Origin: an uncultured Bacteroides sp.
GTDB lineage: Bacteria; Bacteroidota; Bacteroidia; Bacteroidales; UBA932
Reading direction: 5' to 3'
Length of the DNA: 61,752 nucleotides
Assembly (NCBI GenBank): GCA_900543205.1
Contig: UQQM01000012.1
Coordinates: 1 to 61,752 of the forward strand
The notes below the pieces were generated by a model. That model worked only from the letters and a program-made list of their open reading frames with translations. It ran no database searches and had not been told where the DNA came from. Made by a program: the position numbers and the translations under genes. Positions 43,814 to 52,833 of this stretch are shown here, in pieces (positions within the stretch are counted from its first letter, which is position 1; the number at the start of each line of letters is the position of its first letter).

Positions 43814-45580
43814 ATGGAAAACATCTATCGGGAGAGAATCGAAAGGCTGCGCGGACTCATGCGGGCCAGGAACTGGGATGCCGTGCTGGTCACGGGCGGC
43901 GACCCCCACGGAAGCGAATATCCTGCGGAACGGTGGAAGCAGGTGCAGTGGCTGAGCGGCTTCACCGGCGAGGCCGGCGACATCGTGGTCACGCTGGATC
44001 ATGCTGGACTGTGGACTGACACGCGGTATTTCATCCAGGCGAGGCGGCAGCTCGAAGGCACCGGGGTCGAACTGCACAAGACGCGTGTACCCGGGCAGGT
44101 TCTGATTCCCGAATGGCTGGAGATGCAGTTCGGCGACGAGGGGATAATCGCCCTTGACGGCCTCTGCGCCGGAGTGGATTTCGCCCGCAGCCTGCCCGGG
44201 ACCGTGGTCAGCGTACCGGACATGCTGTCGCTGCTGTGGCAGGACAGGCCCGAGATTCCCGACACGCCGGTGTTCACCGTCCAGGCGGGGGAGACCAGGG
44301 AGTCCAAGCTCGCATGGCTCAGGGATTTCATCGCCGGCGCCGGTTGCGACGGCATGCTGCTGACGGCTCTCGATGAAATCGCTTGGCTGCTCAACGTCAG
44401 GGCCGCCGACATAGAATACAACCCTCTGGTCATCAGCTGCCTGCTGGTCACCGACGACAGCGTTGAATGGTTCGTGACCAAGGACGGGGAAGGCGATCCG
44501 CAGACTTCCGCCACTATGGACATACTCAGGTCGGAGGGGATTTCCGTCAGGCCGTATCTGGAGACGGAGCAGGCCCTTCCCGAATTCCGGGGCAGGCTTT
44601 TCGTGGATTGCTCCACCCTCAACTGGAGTCTTTTCGACGACATGAGGGTCGCCGGAGTGGACCTGTACGAGGGGAGGAGTCCGGTAGGATTCCGCAAGGC
44701 CGTCAAGAACTCTTTCGAACTGGACGGGATGCGCAGCATCCATGTCCGGGACGGAGTGGCGATGGAACGTTTCCTCTACTGGCTGGAGAAGTCGGTGCAG
44801 AGCGGAAAGGAGATAAGCGAATGGGACGCCGCAGTGAAACTCGGCCGCCTGAGGGCGGAGATACCCGAATATATGGGCGACAGCTTCGAGACGATTTCGG
44901 CATACGGGCCGGCGGCGGCCCTTCCTCACTATGTGACTCCGCACGAAAACGCCCCGGTGCTGCGCGAACAGGGCCTCTATCTCTGCGATTCGGGCGGGCA
45001 GTACAGCTGCGGCACGACCGACATCACGAGGACCGTGCCGCTCGGGGAATGCACCCCGCTTGAAAGGGAGGACTACACTCTCGTGCTCAAGGGACACATA
45101 GACCTGGCGATGGCGGTGTTCCCCGCCGGAACCGCCGGCTGCCAGATTGATGCTCTGGCGCGCGGGCCGCTCTGGCGCAGCTTCCGCAACTTCGGACACG
45201 GGACGGGGCACGGCATAGGCTTTTTCCTCGGAGTCCACGAGGGCCCTCAGGACATAAGGCAGAACTTCAATTCCACCCCTCTGCTTCCCGGCATGATAAC
45301 TTCCGATGAGCCGGGAATATACAGGGAGGGCATGCACGGCGTCCGTCATGAGAACCTCCTGCTGTGCGTCGATGCCGGAACCAACGAGTTCGGAAGCTGG
45401 CGGGCTTTCGAGGTTCTCACCCTCTGCCACTTCGACACGGCCGCGATAGAGCCGGGACTGCTCGGAGAAGACGAGAGGAGATGGCTGAACAGCTACAACG
45501 AAAGGGTGTACGCCACGCTCGGGCATCTGCTTCCCGAAGAGGAGCGCGAATGGCTGCGCATCAAGACGAGACCTATCTGA
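43814..45580 (+). CDS. pepP: Aminopeptidase P family protein (M24B)
   Basis: 588 aa from ATG 43814 (MENIYRERIERLRGLMRARN). Two creatinase-type N-terminal domains precede the catalytic domain with metal ligands in LYLCDSGGQYSCGTTDITRT (two Asp), GTGHGIGFFLGVHEGP (His), TSDEPGIY (Glu) and GVRHENLLL (Glu). It cleaves X-Pro bonds; three-domain forms of ~590 aa are common in Bacteroidetes. A far longer open frame upstream is antisense to dus and is rejected. It is distinct from the shorter M24 gene at 17938. Confidence 0.92.
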   Translation: MENIYRERIERLRGLMRARNWDAVLVTGGDPHGSEYPAERWKQVQWLSGFTGEAGDIVVTLDHAGLWTDTRYFIQARRQLEGTGVELHKTRVPGQVLIPEWLEMQFGDEGIIALDGLCAGVDFARSLPGTVVSVPDMLSLLWQDRPEIPDTPVFTVQAGETRESKLAWLRDFIAGAGCDGMLLTALDEIAWLLNVRAADIEYNPLVISCLLVTDDSVEWFVTKDGEGDPQTSATMDILRSEGISVRPYLETEQALPEFRGRLFVDCSTLNWSLFDDMRVAGVDLYEGRSPVGFRKAVKNSFELDGMRSIHVRDGVAMERFLYWLEKSVQSGKEISEWDAAVKLGRLRAEIPEYMGDSFETISAYGPAAALPHYVTPHENAPVLREQGLYLCDSGGQYSCGTTDITRTVPLGECTPLEREDYTLVLKGHIDLAMAVFPAGTAGCQIDALARGPLWRSFRNFGHGTGHGIGFFLGVHEGPQDIRQNFNSTPLLPGMITSDEPGIYREGMHGVRHENLLLCVDAGTNEFGSWRAFEVLTLCHFDTAAIEPGLLGEDERRWLNSYNERVYATLGHLLPEEEREWLRIKTRPI

Positions 45581-45581
45581 T

Positions 45582-46706
45582 ATGATTGACAAGATACTGC
45601 TATTCCCGTATTATGCCGTCCTGAAGCTCAGGAACGGCTACTATGGCAAGTCGGGGCGGAAGTTCTATTCTCCGTCCGTACCTTCGCTCTGCATAGGCAA
45701 CGTGACGGCGGGAGGCACCGGCAAGACTCCCATGGTGGAGCTGGTGCTCCGCATGCTGCGCTCGAGCGACGAATGGATGGGAAAGAATATAGCCGTGCTT
45801 TCCAGGGGCTATAAGCGTGAGAGCAAGGGTTTCCAGCAGGTGGTGGCCGACGGAGCCGCCTCCATGTTCGGCGACGAGCCCCTGCAGATCAAGAAAAAGT
45901 TCCCCTGGGCCACGGTCGCCGTGGACAAGAACAGGGTGGAGGGCTGCGAATTTCTTCTGCACCCCGAGGCCCTGGCTTCGGGCAAGAAGGCGAAGAAGTG
46001 CTGGTACAGGGATTTCCCGGCCGCCGAATACATAGTGCTGGACGACGCCTTCCAGTACCGCAAATTGAGGGCGGCCAAAACCGTGGTGCTGGTGGATTAC
46101 AACAGGCCGGTCACAGAAGACCTGCTCCTGCCGCTCGGCCGTCTGCGCGATCTCCCGGAGAGGATAGGGGAGGCCGACGTGCTGGTGGTCACGAAATGTC
46201 CGGCTGAACTCAGCGGCGACGAACGCAGGGCGTTCGCGGAGAGACTTGGGATAAGCGGCTATTCCGAGGCGGCATGCGAAGGGACCGGACCCGGAGGGAA
46301 ACTGCAGCTGGTGCTGTTCGCACGGATAAAGTACGGACAACCGGAGGGGGTCTATGAGAAGACCGAGGCCAGATATGTATATTCGAAGAAGATAATCCTT
46401 GTCAGCGGTATCGCGAAGGACACGCCCCTGCGCGACTACCTGAGCGATTTCTACAAGATAGAGAAACGTTTCTGCTTCCCCGACCACCACAAGTACACCT
46501 GGGCCGACATAAACAAGATACGCATGGCCCTGCGCAAGAATCCCACGGCTTCCATAATGACCACCGAGAAGGATGCCCAGCGGCTTCTGGACTTCCCCGG
46601 GATGCCCGACGAGATTGCGGTGAGGCTTTTCATGGTACCCATAGAAACGGAATTCCTCTCCGAGGCGGAGAGGAATGCGTTCAAGGACTGTATAGAAAGC
46701 CTGTAG
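45582..46706 (+). CDS. lpxK: Tetraacyldisaccharide 4'-kinase LpxK
   Basis: 374 aa. Phosphorylates the lipid A disaccharide. N-terminal membrane-associated start (MIDKILLFPYYAVLKLRNGY), Walker A VTAGGTGKTPMVE, SRGYKRESKGF, GDEPLQI, DDAFQYRKL and TTEKDAQRL are characteristic. It starts 1 nt after the pepP stop. Together with lptE it indicates an LPS-bearing outer membrane. Confidence 0.94.
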   Translation: MIDKILLFPYYAVLKLRNGYYGKSGRKFYSPSVPSLCIGNVTAGGTGKTPMVELVLRMLRSSDEWMGKNIAVLSRGYKRESKGFQQVVADGAASMFGDEPLQIKKKFPWATVAVDKNRVEGCEFLLHPEALASGKKAKKCWYRDFPAAEYIVLDDAFQYRKLRAAKTVVLVDYNRPVTEDLLLPLGRLRDLPERIGEADVLVVTKCPAELSGDERRAFAERLGISGYSEAACEGTGPGGKLQLVLFARIKYGQPEGVYEKTEARYVYSKKIILVSGIAKDTPLRDYLSDFYKIEKRFCFPDHHKYTWADINKIRMALRKNPTASIMTTEKDAQRLLDFPGMPDEIAVRLFMVPIETEFLSEAERNAFKDCIESL

Positions 46707-46715
46707 GGGCCCTTC

Positions 46716-47285
46716 CTAAACGGTCATTATGTCCTTTTCCTTGAGGGCGACATGGCTGTCGACGGTCTTCACCCAGTTGTCGGTGAGCTTCTGGATTTCG
46801 GCTTCGGCCTCCTTTTCGGCGTCCTCCGACAGACCTTCGTTCTTCTGGGCCTTCTTCAGGAGCTCTATGCCGTCCCTGCGGGCGTTGCGCACGATGATTT
46901 TCGCGTTTTCGCCTGCACCCTTGGCCTTCTTGATGAGTTCCTTGCGGCGCTCCTCGGTGAGTGCGGGCACAGTGCAGCGTATCACCTCCCCGTTGTTCTG
47001 GGGCGTCATGCCGAGATTCGCGTCGAGAATGGCCTTCTCGATCTTGGGAATCATGTTCTTCTCCCACGGCTGTATGGCGAGGGTCTTGGCGTCAGGCGCG
47101 GAGACTGACGCCACCTGGGGGATGGGGGTCGGGGTGCCGTAATAGTCAACGGTGACTCCGTTGAAGATAAGGGGGTTGGCCTTGCCCACCCTGTAGGTCT
47201 TGAGGTCTTCTTCGAGGAAGTTCACGGCTTCCTTCATCTTGGAATCGGTCTGATTGACGATTTCCTTTGCTCTGTCTGTCAACAT
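46716..47285 (-). CDS. frr: Ribosome recycling factor
   Basis: 189 aa. Typical motifs: KMKEAVNFLEEDLKTYRVGKANP, VDYYGTPTPIPQVASV, GEVIRCTVPALTEERRKEL and RRDGIELLKK. With EF-G it splits post-termination ribosomes. It is convergent with lpxK (9 bp apart) and lies 17 nt after pyrH, the usual pyrH-frr order. Confidence 0.96.
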   Translation of the reverse strand: MLTDRAKEIVNQTDSKMKEAVNFLEEDLKTYRVGKANPLIFNGVTVDYYGTPTPIPQVASVSAPDAKTLAIQPWEKNMIPKIEKAILDANLGMTPQNNGEVIRCTVPALTEERRKELIKKAKGAGENAKIIVRNARRDGIELLKKAQKNEGLSEDAEKEAEAEIQKLTDNWVKTVDSHVALKEKDIMTV

Positions 47286-47302
47286 ATATCGTAGGATTTT
47301 TG

Positions 47303-48001
47303 TCAGGCGTGGACCGTAGTGCCGATTTTCTCGCCCGCCAGGAGACGGCCGAGATTGCCCTTCTGCTCCACATTGAATACTATTATAGGTATGGGGCCCT
47401 GCTCGCAGAGTGCGAACGCTGTGGCGTCCATCACCTTCAGATGGTCGGCGAGGGCCTTGCTGAAAGTGAGCTCGTTGTATCTGACGGCGTTCTTGTCCTT
47501 CTCGGGGTCCGCAGTGTAGACTCCGTCCACCCTCGTGCCCTTCAGCAGGGCGTCCGCCCCGATTTCGAGAGCCCTGAGCGCGGCGCCGGAGTCGGTGGTG
47601 AAGAAGGGGTTTCCGGTGCCCCCGGAGATGAGGGCGACTCCTCCTTCCTCAAGCACTTTGACGGCGTCCTCCTTCCTGTAGTACCTGGCTATGGGCAGCA
47701 TCGGGGTGGCGGTGAACACTTCCGCCGTGATGCCCTCCGAACGCAGGGCGCAGGCGAGTCCGAGCGAGTTGATCACCGTGGCGAGCATTCCCATCCTGTC
47801 ACCGGTGACCCTCTCGAAGCCCTTTCCGACCCCCTGCAGGCCTCGGAAGATGTTCCCTCCTCCGTTCACGACGGCTATCTGATGCCCGGCCCTGACGGCT
47901 TCGGCTATCTCGTGTGCGTATTCTACAAGGCTCCGGCTGTCGATGCCGCGGCCCTCGGGACCTCCGAGGCTTTCGCCGCTGAGTTTAAGAAGTACTCTCA
48001 T
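47303..48001 (-). CDS. pyrH: Uridylate kinase
   Basis: 232 aa from ATG 48001 (MRVLLKLSGESLGGPEGRGI). Amino-acid-kinase fold with VVNGGGNIFRG, GDRMGMLATVINSLGL and TTDSGAALRALEIGADALLKGT. Phosphorylates UMP in pyrimidine synthesis. An earlier TTG would overlap the -7 box at 48020-48027 and is not used. Confidence 0.95.
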   Translation of the reverse strand: MRVLLKLSGESLGGPEGRGIDSRSLVEYAHEIAEAVRAGHQIAVVNGGGNIFRGLQGVGKGFERVTGDRMGMLATVINSLGLACALRSEGITAEVFTATPMLPIARYYRKEDAVKVLEEGGVALISGGTGNPFFTTDSGAALRALEIGADALLKGTRVDGVYTADPEKDKNAVRYNELTFSKALADHLKVMDATAFALCEQGPIPIIVFNVEQKGNLGRLLAGEKIGTTVHA

Positions 48002-48019
48002 ATCGCTTCGTTTGAATAA

Positions 48020-48027
48020 CAAAAGTA
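48020..48027 (-). promoter_or_regulatory. -7 box of pyrH-frr
   Basis: TACTTTTG on the minus strand, 18 nt before the pyrH ATG. Confidence 0.6.
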
Positions 48028-48059
48028 TTTGAAAATTATGAAACTTGCAAGATAAGGAC

Positions 48060-48081
48060 TATATTTGCATTCCGTGGAATA
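48060..48081 (+). promoter_or_regulatory. -7 box of sdhC with adjacent hairpin
   Basis: TATATTTG (48060-48067) is followed after CA by ATTCC-GT-GGAAT. The layout (TTTGC then an inverted repeat) resembles the rpsL and rplM promoters. Confidence 0.6.
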
Positions 48082-48108
48082 CAACATCCGAGACTAAATA
48101 TCAGAAAA

Positions 48109-48834
48109 ATGTTCATATTCAATTCATCCATCGGCAAGAAATTCGTTCAGGCAGTGAGCGGCGCGTTTCTTATCATCTTCATGCTCCTTCACACCACCAT
48201 CAACTTCTTCTCCGTAATCGACTCATGTACGGGCAAGTTCGGCGCGGTGGCGGCTGACGACAAGCTCTTCAGCGCGGGAGACGGACTTTTCAAGCTGGGC
48301 TGCGACTTCATGTCCACGCCCGTGATCTCCATCCTCGTGCCCGTGCTTGCCCTCGGCTTCCTGGTGCACATCCTCTACGGATGCTGGCTCACCTGGAGGA
48401 ACATCAAGGCGCGCGGAGGCTACAGGCGCTATGAGGTCAAGAGCCGTGCTGCCGCTGATTCGTGGTCTGCGAAGAACATGTTCGTGCTCGGAATCCTGAT
48501 AGTTCTTGCCATCGCGATCCACCTCACCCACTTCTGGGCCTACATGCAGCTGCCCGAGATGTTCGGCATAGGCAACTATGAGGACAATCCCTACGCCCTG
48601 CTCGTGGCTACCTTCGGCAAATGGTGGAATCTCGCTCTCTATCTCGTATGGTTCGTGGTTCTCTGGTTCCACCTCACCCATGGCTTCTGGAGCATGTTCC
48701 AGACCGTAGGCTGGGACGGCACCGTGTGGTTCAAGCGAATCAAGGTCATCGGCGTAATCGTAGCCACCCTCATCTGCGTGCTGCTCGCCGTAGTTGCGGT
48801 CAACGGCTTCATCCAGGCCCGTCTGATGGCATAG
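48109..48834 (+). CDS. sdhC: Succinate dehydrogenase/fumarate reductase cytochrome b subunit
   Basis: 241 aa starting MFIFNSSIGKKFVQAVSGAF, with five membrane helices and conserved heme-ligand histidines (MLLHTTINFF, LTHFWAYMQL, WFHLTHGFWSM). It is the diheme b-type anchor of the type used by Bacteroides fumarate reductase/SDH. In relatives sdhA and sdhB follow directly; here the next gene is rplM with its own promoter, so this subunit stands alone. Confidence 0.92.
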   Translation: MFIFNSSIGKKFVQAVSGAFLIIFMLLHTTINFFSVIDSCTGKFGAVAADDKLFSAGDGLFKLGCDFMSTPVISILVPVLALGFLVHILYGCWLTWRNIKARGGYRRYEVKSRAAADSWSAKNMFVLGILIVLAIAIHLTHFWAYMQLPEMFGIGNYEDNPYALLVATFGKWWNLALYLVWFVVLWFHLTHGFWSMFQTVGWDGTVWFKRIKVIGVIVATLICVLLAVVAVNGFIQARLMA

Positions 48835-48867
48835 GCAGAGAGTTTTTGATTTTAATAAATATTTGAT

Positions 48868-48901
48868 TATCTTTGCGACCCCTATTTTGTGTAGGGATCG
48901 C
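48868..48901 (+). promoter_or_regulatory. rplM promoter with overlapping hairpin
   Basis: -7 TATCTTTG (48868-48875). GCGACCCCTA (48875-48884) pairs with TAGGGATCGC (48892-48901) with one mismatch, then AATTTTATT. It may also terminate sdhC. Confidence 0.65.
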
Positions 48902-48931
48902 AATTTTATTAACTATTTAAAGATCAAGACA

Positions 48932-49384
48932 GTGGATACACAAAGCTACAAAACGGTATCGCTGAACAAGGCGACCGTTGACAAGAAGTGGGTAGTCATT
49001 GACGCTACTGATCTCGCTCTTGGTCGTCTGGCATCCCGCGTGGCGCTTGTCCTTCGTGGCAAGAACAAGCCCGGTTTCACCCCTCACGTGGACTGCGGTG
49101 ACAACGTCATCGTCGTCAATGCGGAGAAGGTTTCACTCAGCGGAAAGAAGATGACAGACCGTGTCTATACACGCTACACCGGATATCCCGGCGGACAGCG
49201 TTTCACGACACCCAAGGAGATTCTCGCGAAGAGACCCGCCGAACTCGTCAGGAGAGCTGTGAAGGGTATGCTCCCCAAGACACGCCTCGGAGATGATCTG
49301 CTGGGCAATCTGTACGTTTATGCAGGCCCCGAGCATCCTCACCAGGCTCAGAACCCTAAGGTTATCAAGTTGGACGAAATTTAA
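48932..49384 (+). CDS. rplM: 50S ribosomal protein L13
   Basis: 150 aa with a GTG start at 48932 (MDTQSYKTVSLNKATVDKKW); this matches the N-terminus of Bacteroidetes L13. Motifs WVVIDATDLALGRLASRVA, NADKV-type NAEKVSLSGKK, YTRYTGYPGG and VKGMLPKTRLG are present. It begins rplM-rpsI-rpsB-tsf. Confidence 0.96.
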   Translation: MDTQSYKTVSLNKATVDKKWVVIDATDLALGRLASRVALVLRGKNKPGFTPHVDCGDNVIVVNAEKVSLSGKKMTDRVYTRYTGYPGGQRFTTPKEILAKRPAELVRRAVKGMLPKTRLGDDLLGNLYVYAGPEHPHQAQNPKVIKLDEI

Positions 49385-49393
49385 ACAGAGCAA

Positions 49394-49783
49394 ATGGAAC
49401 AGACACACGCCCTTGGAAGACGTAAAGCAGCCGTAGCTCGCGTTTATCTCACGGCCGGCACAGGCAACGTGACCATCAACGACAGGCCCATCGAGAACTA
49501 TTTCCCTCTCGATTCCCTCCGTTATGTGGTCAACCAGCCCTTTGAAGTTACCGGGACCCTAGGCCAGTACGATGTCAAGATCACCATCTGCGGTGGCGGC
49601 ATCAAGGGACAGGCTGAAGCTATCCGTCTCGGAATTTCTCGTGCCCTCTGCGAGGTGAACAAAGAAGCATACCGTCCTGCACTCAAGGCAGCAGGCTTCC
49701 TCACCCGCGACGCCCGCGAGGTTGAGCGCAAGAAGCCCGGCCAGCCCGGTGCACGTCGCCGCTTCCAGTTCAGCAAACGTTAG
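49394..49783 (+). CDS. rpsI: 30S ribosomal protein S9
   Basis: 129 aa. Starts [15 protein letters not shown]; has [19 protein letters not shown] and the C-terminal [11 protein letters not shown], whose last residues reach the P-site tRNA. It lies 9 nt after rplM. Confidence 0.97.
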   Translation: MEQTHALGRRKAAVARVYLTAGTGNVTINDRPIENYFPLDSLRYVVNQPFEVTGTLGQYDVKITICGGGIKGQAEAIRLGISRALCEVNKEAYRPALKAAGFLTRDAREVERKKPGQPGARRRFQFSKR

Positions 49784-49948
49784 TCATATCGTTGTTTTAC
49801 GGCACAGCAGAGGTTATCAAACCATCCTGGAGATGGCTGCCCTGCTGCGGAAAAGGCCGGAGACCGGACAGAAGCCGCTACTCCGCCTTGAAGAAAAGAG
49901 ACCCCGGCACGGGGACAGTTTACAAAAAACAGAAAACAGACACAGACA
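49784..49948 (+). promoter_or_regulatory. Structured leader upstream of rpsB
   Basis: 165 bp without a gene. It holds several short hairpins: CCATC/GATGG (49832-49846), GGCCGG-AGA-CCGG (49855-49867 region) and CCCCG-GCA-CGGGG (49902-49914), then an A-rich run before the ATG. No clear TAnnTTTG box. It could be an autoregulatory S2 leader or a processing site in the rplM-rpsI-rpsB-tsf transcript. Confidence 0.4.
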
Positions 49949-50788
49949 ATGTCACGCACAAATTTCCAAGAATTGCTTGATGCAGACGTACATTTCGGGC
50001 ATCTGGCCAGAAAGTGGAACCCCAAGATGGCTCCCTATATCTTCGACCAGAAGAACGGAATCCATGTAATTGACCTGCGCAAGACTGTCGTCAAGATAGA
50101 CGAGGCGGCGGAAGAGATGAAGCAGCTGGCGAAGTCCGGCCGCAAGATACTCTTCGTAGCCACCAAGAAGCAGGCGAAGGATATTGTGAAAGAAAAGGCG
50201 ACAGCCGTCAATATGCCTTCAATCACCGAGCGCTGGGCCGGTGGCATGCTTACCAATTTCCCTACCATACGCAAGGCCGTCAAGAAGATGTCCACCATCG
50301 ACAAGATGAAGGAGGACGGAACCTTTGACAAGCTTGCAAAGAGAGAGCGCCTTCAGGTGGACCGCCAGAGGGCCAAGCTTGAGAAGAACCTCGGCTCCAT
50401 CCGCGACATGAGCCGTCTCCCTTCAGCCCTGTTCATCGTGGACGTGCAGAAGGAGGCCAATGCCGTAAAGGAGGCGAACCGTCTCAACATCCCGGTATTC
50501 GCAATGGTTGATACTTGTTGCGATCCCACCCCTATTGATTATGTAATACCGGCGAACGATGATTCCACCAACTCAGTGGAGTGCATCGTGAACATTCTTT
50601 GCAAGGCTATCCAGGAGGGTCTTGACGAGCGCAAGCTCGAGAAGGACAAGGAGGCAGCCTCAAGCGTTGCCGAGGACGGCAGCGCCAAGCCCGCCGCCAG
50701 CCGCAAGCTCCGCGCCCGCAAGGGAGGCAAGCCCGAGGAGGGCGCCGAACCCGTGGCAGAGGCCGGAACCGAAGCCAAGGCAGAATAA
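49949..50788 (+). CDS. rpsB: 30S ribosomal protein S2
   Basis: 279 aa. DADVHFGHLARKWNPKMAPYIF, KILFVATKKQAKDIV, ERWAGGMLTNF and FAMVDTCCDPTPIDYVIPANDD are family motifs. The last ~45 residues form an Ala/Lys/Glu-rich extension (AASRKLRARKGGKPEEGAEP), probably flexible. tsf follows after 27 nt. Confidence 0.96.
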   Translation: MSRTNFQELLDADVHFGHLARKWNPKMAPYIFDQKNGIHVIDLRKTVVKIDEAAEEMKQLAKSGRKILFVATKKQAKDIVKEKATAVNMPSITERWAGGMLTNFPTIRKAVKKMSTIDKMKEDGTFDKLAKRERLQVDRQRAKLEKNLGSIRDMSRLPSALFIVDVQKEANAVKEANRLNIPVFAMVDTCCDPTPIDYVIPANDDSTNSVECIVNILCKAIQEGLDERKLEKDKEAASSVAEDGSAKPAASRKLRARKGGKPEEGAEPVAEAGTEAKAE

Positions 50789-50815
50789 AAGTTCCATTAG
50801 AATAAGATTCATATT

Positions 50816-51811
50816 ATGGCAATTACAGCAGCAGACGTAATGAAGTTGCGCAAGATGACTTCTGCAGGCATGATGGACTGCAAGAAGGCTCTTGAGGAGG
50901 CTGAAGGCGATTTCAACAAAGCCATAGGCATCATACGCGAGAAGGGCAAGCTGGTTGCGGCGAAGCGCGCTGACCGCGAGACCTCCGAGGGTGCGGTGAA
51001 GACCCGCATCTCCGGAAACAAGGCCCTGATCGTATGCCTTGGTTGCGAGACCGACTTCGTTTCACGCAATGCTGATTTCCAGAACCTAGCAAACGCCATC
51101 GCAGACGTGGCCATCGCCCAGTGCCCCGCCGACCTTGAGGCTCTCAAGGCCTGCCGCATGTCCGACGGCTACACTGTCGAGGAGGCTGTCGAGGCCCAGA
51201 CCGGAAAGACCGGCGAGAAGCACGTGCTCGCTTACTACGCCCTGATCGAGGCACCTTTCGTTGCGGAGTATGTGCACACCCTCAACGGAAAGCTCGGAGC
51301 TATCGTGGGCTTCAACAAGGAAGTTCCCGCCGAGCTCGCAAAGGGCATCGTGATGCAGGTGGCTTCCATGAATCCCGTGGCAATCTCTCCCGAGGAGTGC
51401 CCCCAGTCAGTCGTTGACAACGAGCTGAAGGTGGCCGTGGAGAAGACCAGGGAGGAGCTCGTGCAGAAGGCTGTGAACGCAGCCCTCGAGAAGGCCGGCA
51501 TCAATCCCGCGCACGTGGACAGCGAGGACCATATCGAGTCCAACACCGCCAAGGGCTGGCTTACTCCCGAGCAGGCCGACAAGGCCCGCGAGATCATCAG
51601 GACCGTGTCCGAGCAGAAGGCCGCCAGCCTTCCCGAGCAGATGGTCAACAACATCGCTCACGGACGCCTCCAGAAGTTCTTCAAGGAGCAGACCCTCATG
51701 GAGCAGGAGTACCAGATGGGCGACGGCAAGCAGTCCGTAAAGGAGGTTGTCGCCGCAGTCGACAAGGACATCAAGATCCTCGGCTTCAAGCGTTTCTCAC
51801 TGAACGACTAA
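50816..51811 (+). CDS. tsf: Elongation factor Ts
   Basis: 331 aa. N-terminal UBA-like part (VMKLRKMTSAGMMDCKKALE), core with LIVCLGCETDFVSRN, and C-terminal GKQSVKEVVAAVDKDIKILG. It is the nucleotide exchange factor for EF-Tu. Bacteroidetes forms have this length (~330, longer than E. coli's 283). A strong terminator follows. Confidence 0.96.
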   Translation: MAITAADVMKLRKMTSAGMMDCKKALEEAEGDFNKAIGIIREKGKLVAAKRADRETSEGAVKTRISGNKALIVCLGCETDFVSRNADFQNLANAIADVAIAQCPADLEALKACRMSDGYTVEEAVEAQTGKTGEKHVLAYYALIEAPFVAEYVHTLNGKLGAIVGFNKEVPAELAKGIVMQVASMNPVAISPEECPQSVVDNELKVAVEKTREELVQKAVNAALEKAGINPAHVDSEDHIESNTAKGWLTPEQADKAREIIRTVSEQKAASLPEQMVNNIAHGRLQKFFKEQTLMEQEYQMGDGKQSVKEVVAAVDKDIKILGFKRFSLND

Positions 51812-51831
51812 TTGAAAGTCATCATAATGAA

Positions 51832-51863
51832 GGGCGACGGGAACGGTTCCGCCGCCCTTTTTT
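51832..51863 (+). terminator. Terminator of the rplM-tsf unit
   Basis: GGGCGACGG (51832-51840) pairs with CCGCCGCCC (51849-51857) with one mismatch, followed by six T. The convergent lplA ends 6 bp later. Confidence 0.85.
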
Positions 51864-51868
51864 GTGCG

Positions 51869-52831
51869 TCAATTGTTCCGGCTTGTCAGGAACTCTGCGA
51901 ATTCGGCCGCTGTCACGCCCGGGAAGACGGATTCGATGACGCAGGTCTCCAGAATCGCCTCGAGCCTGATTCTGTCGAATTCCGCTCCCGTGAGCCTGTC
52001 GGCTAGAGTGTCGGCGGGAAGATTCCCGATGAAGTCTCCGGAGAAGCGTATTTCGCGTATGCGTCCGTGTTCCAGCAGGATTCCGGCTTCCACGGTTCCG
52101 CAGGCGAATCTAGCCCTGCGTGAGAATGAAACCTCCCTGGAATGGCCGTAAATCCACTCCCAGCGGGAGAATTTCCCGTCGGCCAGCTTCCTTACGGCTT
52201 CCAGCATCTGGTGGTCCGGCTCCGTTCCCGCGTCATCCCCGGCCAGCAGGGCATGGAGCCTTCCGGCGAAGTCCGTGACGGAGGCCGAACCGGGAAGCCA
52301 GTCCTTCAGATTGGCCACCCGGCTGTGTACGGACACTATGCCCTTCGCATCCATTTTCGAGCCCGGCACATTCAGAGCCTGCGTCAGCGCGTCCATGTCC
52401 ACATCGTACATCAGCGTGCCGTGGATGAGCTCCCTGTCCTGCCATACCCTGCGGGCGTAGCCGGAAACCTTGCGCCCGTCCACGAAGATGTCGTTCCTGC
52501 CGGTGAGTTCCGCCGCCACTCCCATCATGCGGAGAGCGTCAGCGACGGGCTGCGGACTCACGCTTCTGCCTATGATGCTGTAGTTGAGGTTTTGCAGGTC
52601 ATGGTAGACGGCCCCGCCGCCCGTGACCCTTCTGGCGAGCAGGATGCCGTTGTTCTCGAGATATTCCAGGTTCACCTCGCTGAAGGCGTTCTGGTTCAGG
52701 CCGATTATGACCGACGGCCTGTTCCTCCAAAGGTAGAAGACCGGCCCGGGCAGGCTGTACTGCGTCAGGCAGTACTCGTCGAAGGCCATGTTGAAGTACG
52801 GGTCGGTCGAAGGATTGACGAGGAACCTCAT
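51869..52831 (-). CDS. lplA: Lipoate--protein ligase
   Basis: 320 aa. Attaches lipoate to E2 and GcvH proteins. Motifs: RRVTGGGAVYHDLQNLNYS, GRNDIFVDGRKVSGYA with the catalytic Lys, and HGTLMYDVD. The C-terminal accessory domain follows. The start lies 2 nt after the stop of a 27-aa peptide gene. lpdA, at 57173 on the same strand, is functionally related (lipoamide dehydrogenase). Confidence 0.93.
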   Translation of the reverse strand: MRFLVNPSTDPYFNMAFDEYCLTQYSLPGPVFYLWRNRPSVIIGLNQNAFSEVNLEYLENNGILLARRVTGGGAVYHDLQNLNYSIIGRSVSPQPVADALRMMGVAAELTGRNDIFVDGRKVSGYARRVWQDRELIHGTLMYDVDMDALTQALNVPGSKMDAKGIVSVHSRVANLKDWLPGSASVTDFAGRLHALLAGDDAGTEPDHQMLEAVRKLADGKFSRWEWIYGHSREVSFSRRARFACGTVEAGILLEHGRIREIRFSGDFIGNLPADTLADRLTGAEFDRIRLEAILETCVIESVFPGVTAAEFAEFLTSRNN

Positions 52832-52833
52832 TC

